From Nissolia schottii (Eukaryota > Streptophyta > Magnoliopsida > Fabales > Fabaceae), in the NCBI GenBank assembly GCA_003254905.1, contig QANU01021398.1:749405-813404 (forward strand): DNA of 64,000 bases, written 5' to 3'. Positions 62,900-64,000 of this stretch are shown here, one piece after another; the first letter of the stretch is position 1, and every line of letters begins with the position of its first letter. Under the pieces are notes generated by a model that was not told the DNA's origin, did no database searches, and saw only the letters and a list, made by a program, of their open reading frames with translations. Made by a program: the position numbers and the translations under genes.

Positions 62900-64000
62900 G
62901 AATTATGTGTATATCTACTAAATCTATTAATAACCTATGTAATATCAAGTATAGTACAATTAATCAAATACATCAAATTACCAATGATTTGTACGTGTGT
63001 ATTCAATTTGATATATACTATCGTCATCATTTTTCACAAGATGCAAACCATGATAACAATAAATTTGGCATGAGACCACATTTTGCTACAACAAATTTAA
63101 CCTTAAGCCACATTTTTAACTTAAAAAGTGTGTTTTATTATAAAAATGAACATTTTTATTGACCAAGATAACATATTATAATAATTTATGTCACTCTCAA
63201 TTTAGTAAGCCATTAAAAGAAGTGATGTTTAACTTTAAAAATGTAACTTTTGTACAAACAAATCCTTTAGATTTGAGAATAAACCGGCAGCATAGTTAAA
63301 CCTATGGTAAAACTGTTATTTCGTGACATTATTACAAAGTTGAAGGTCATTTGTGGTACTCCAGGTTACTTACATGGATTGATTAATGATTACTGCAATT
63401 AACCATAGCTTTATTTATACTGTATAAACAAAAGTAGCATGGCATGGAGAGGAATAATGTGAAATGCAGTGTGAGCCATGTTAGGATATTAAGGAAGAGG
63501 GTCTGTGACAGAACATGGGAGTTTTCAGGATTGGGAACTGAGCTCTCTTATACCACTTTCATATAACCATGACATATGGGAAATTGAGGAAGATGTGGAC
63601 CACACAATTTTCTTTCTTCACCTAATAATTATTTTTTAATTAATTGTGTTTTCCATTTAATTTCAATTTTCCTTTTAGCCCTTTCTGTGTTAAGTACAAT
63701 GCTCCAATTGCAGCTACTTTTATAACTAGCACGCATGAATGTACAAATACATAAGTTTAGCAAAAACAGTGTTATGTTTAGAAACTTAAGAGAATAATAT
63801 GTGTCATTATGTAGTGAAAAAACTAAGATTGTGACTACAATGTTGCATGTGTTTATACAAAAGTCAGGTCAGATATATATGGCGTTATAAGATGATCAGA
63901 ATTCTGTTCTGTGATAGGTGAAATTGATTATGCAGATCTGAAATTGCATGTGCCTTCAATAAAAAGGGGAAGGGGGAAAGTGAACAAAAAAGTTGATTGG
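62900..64000. other. Intergenic, no gene recognised
   Basis: AT-rich sequence with short frames only. The right end of the window carries no recognisable start of a neighbouring gene. Confidence 0.45.

Noticed and set aside
1-64000. CRISPR arrays, bacterial operons or organelle DNA
   Set aside because: The sequence is clearly plant nuclear: spliced genes, low gene density and retrotransposons. No regularly spaced short repeats with unique spacers were seen.

Overview
The window is AT-rich plant nuclear DNA, very probably from a legume and most likely soybean (Glycine) or a close relative. The organism call is inference. It rests on five intron-containing plant genes, a MIR167 precursor, and Ty3/gypsy, Ty1/copia, LINE and hAT remnants of the kinds common in legume genomes. 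One 157-base assembly gap (N) lies at 16602-16758.

Layout. 1-908 is the 3' part of a PLS-type pentatricopeptide repeat gene with an E/E+/DYW tail (plus strand). 1.9-11.4 kb is gene-poor, with a gypsy-type LTR, a SINE-like fragment and a decayed hAT transposon end. A MIR167 hairpin sits at about 13.49-13.63 kb with a TATA box about 400 bases upstream. 16.2-20.9 kb holds a papain-like protease pseudogene, the gap, and a degenerate Tat-lineage Ty3/gypsy element that keeps an antisense accessory ORF. A four-exon calmodulin-like gene lies on the minus strand at 22.28-23.63 kb. 24.2-28.3 kb is repeat DNA: a GGCCCA-rich tandem array and a possible Athila-like LTR. VTE3 (MPBQ/MSBQ methyltransferase) runs on the minus strand at 29.2-32.9 kb. 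33-37.5 kb holds a CACTA end, a long foldback repeat and an intact non-autonomous hAT. The spliceosomal core protein SmD3 is encoded on the minus strand at 41.19-44.88 kb. Its last intron is almost entirely a 1.33-kb trinucleotide-type repeat, and another hAT sits immediately upstream of its 5' UTR. A four-exon heterotrimeric G-protein gamma-subunit gene lies on the plus strand at 47.36-49.29 kb. 49.9-64 kb is mostly transposon relics (LINE fragments, copia pol plus 3' LTR, a LINE, a copia RNase H relic) and a 303-bp tandem repeat punctuated by microsatellites, with no convincing protein-coding gene.

The genes are functionally unrelated housekeeping, signalling or regulatory loci: organelle RNA editing, an auxin-related miRNA, calcium sensing, tocopherol/plastoquinone synthesis, splicing and G-protein signalling. 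Exon boundaries below were derived by hand from GT/AG sites, reading phase and recalled family structure. For the CML, VTE3, SmD3 and G-gamma genes the exon lengths and phases close exactly. I found no evidence of a new multi-gene system. The most unusual structures are the intronic repeat in SmD3, the hAT abutting the SmD3 5' end, the foldback element, and the calmodulin-like protein with a degenerate N-lobe.
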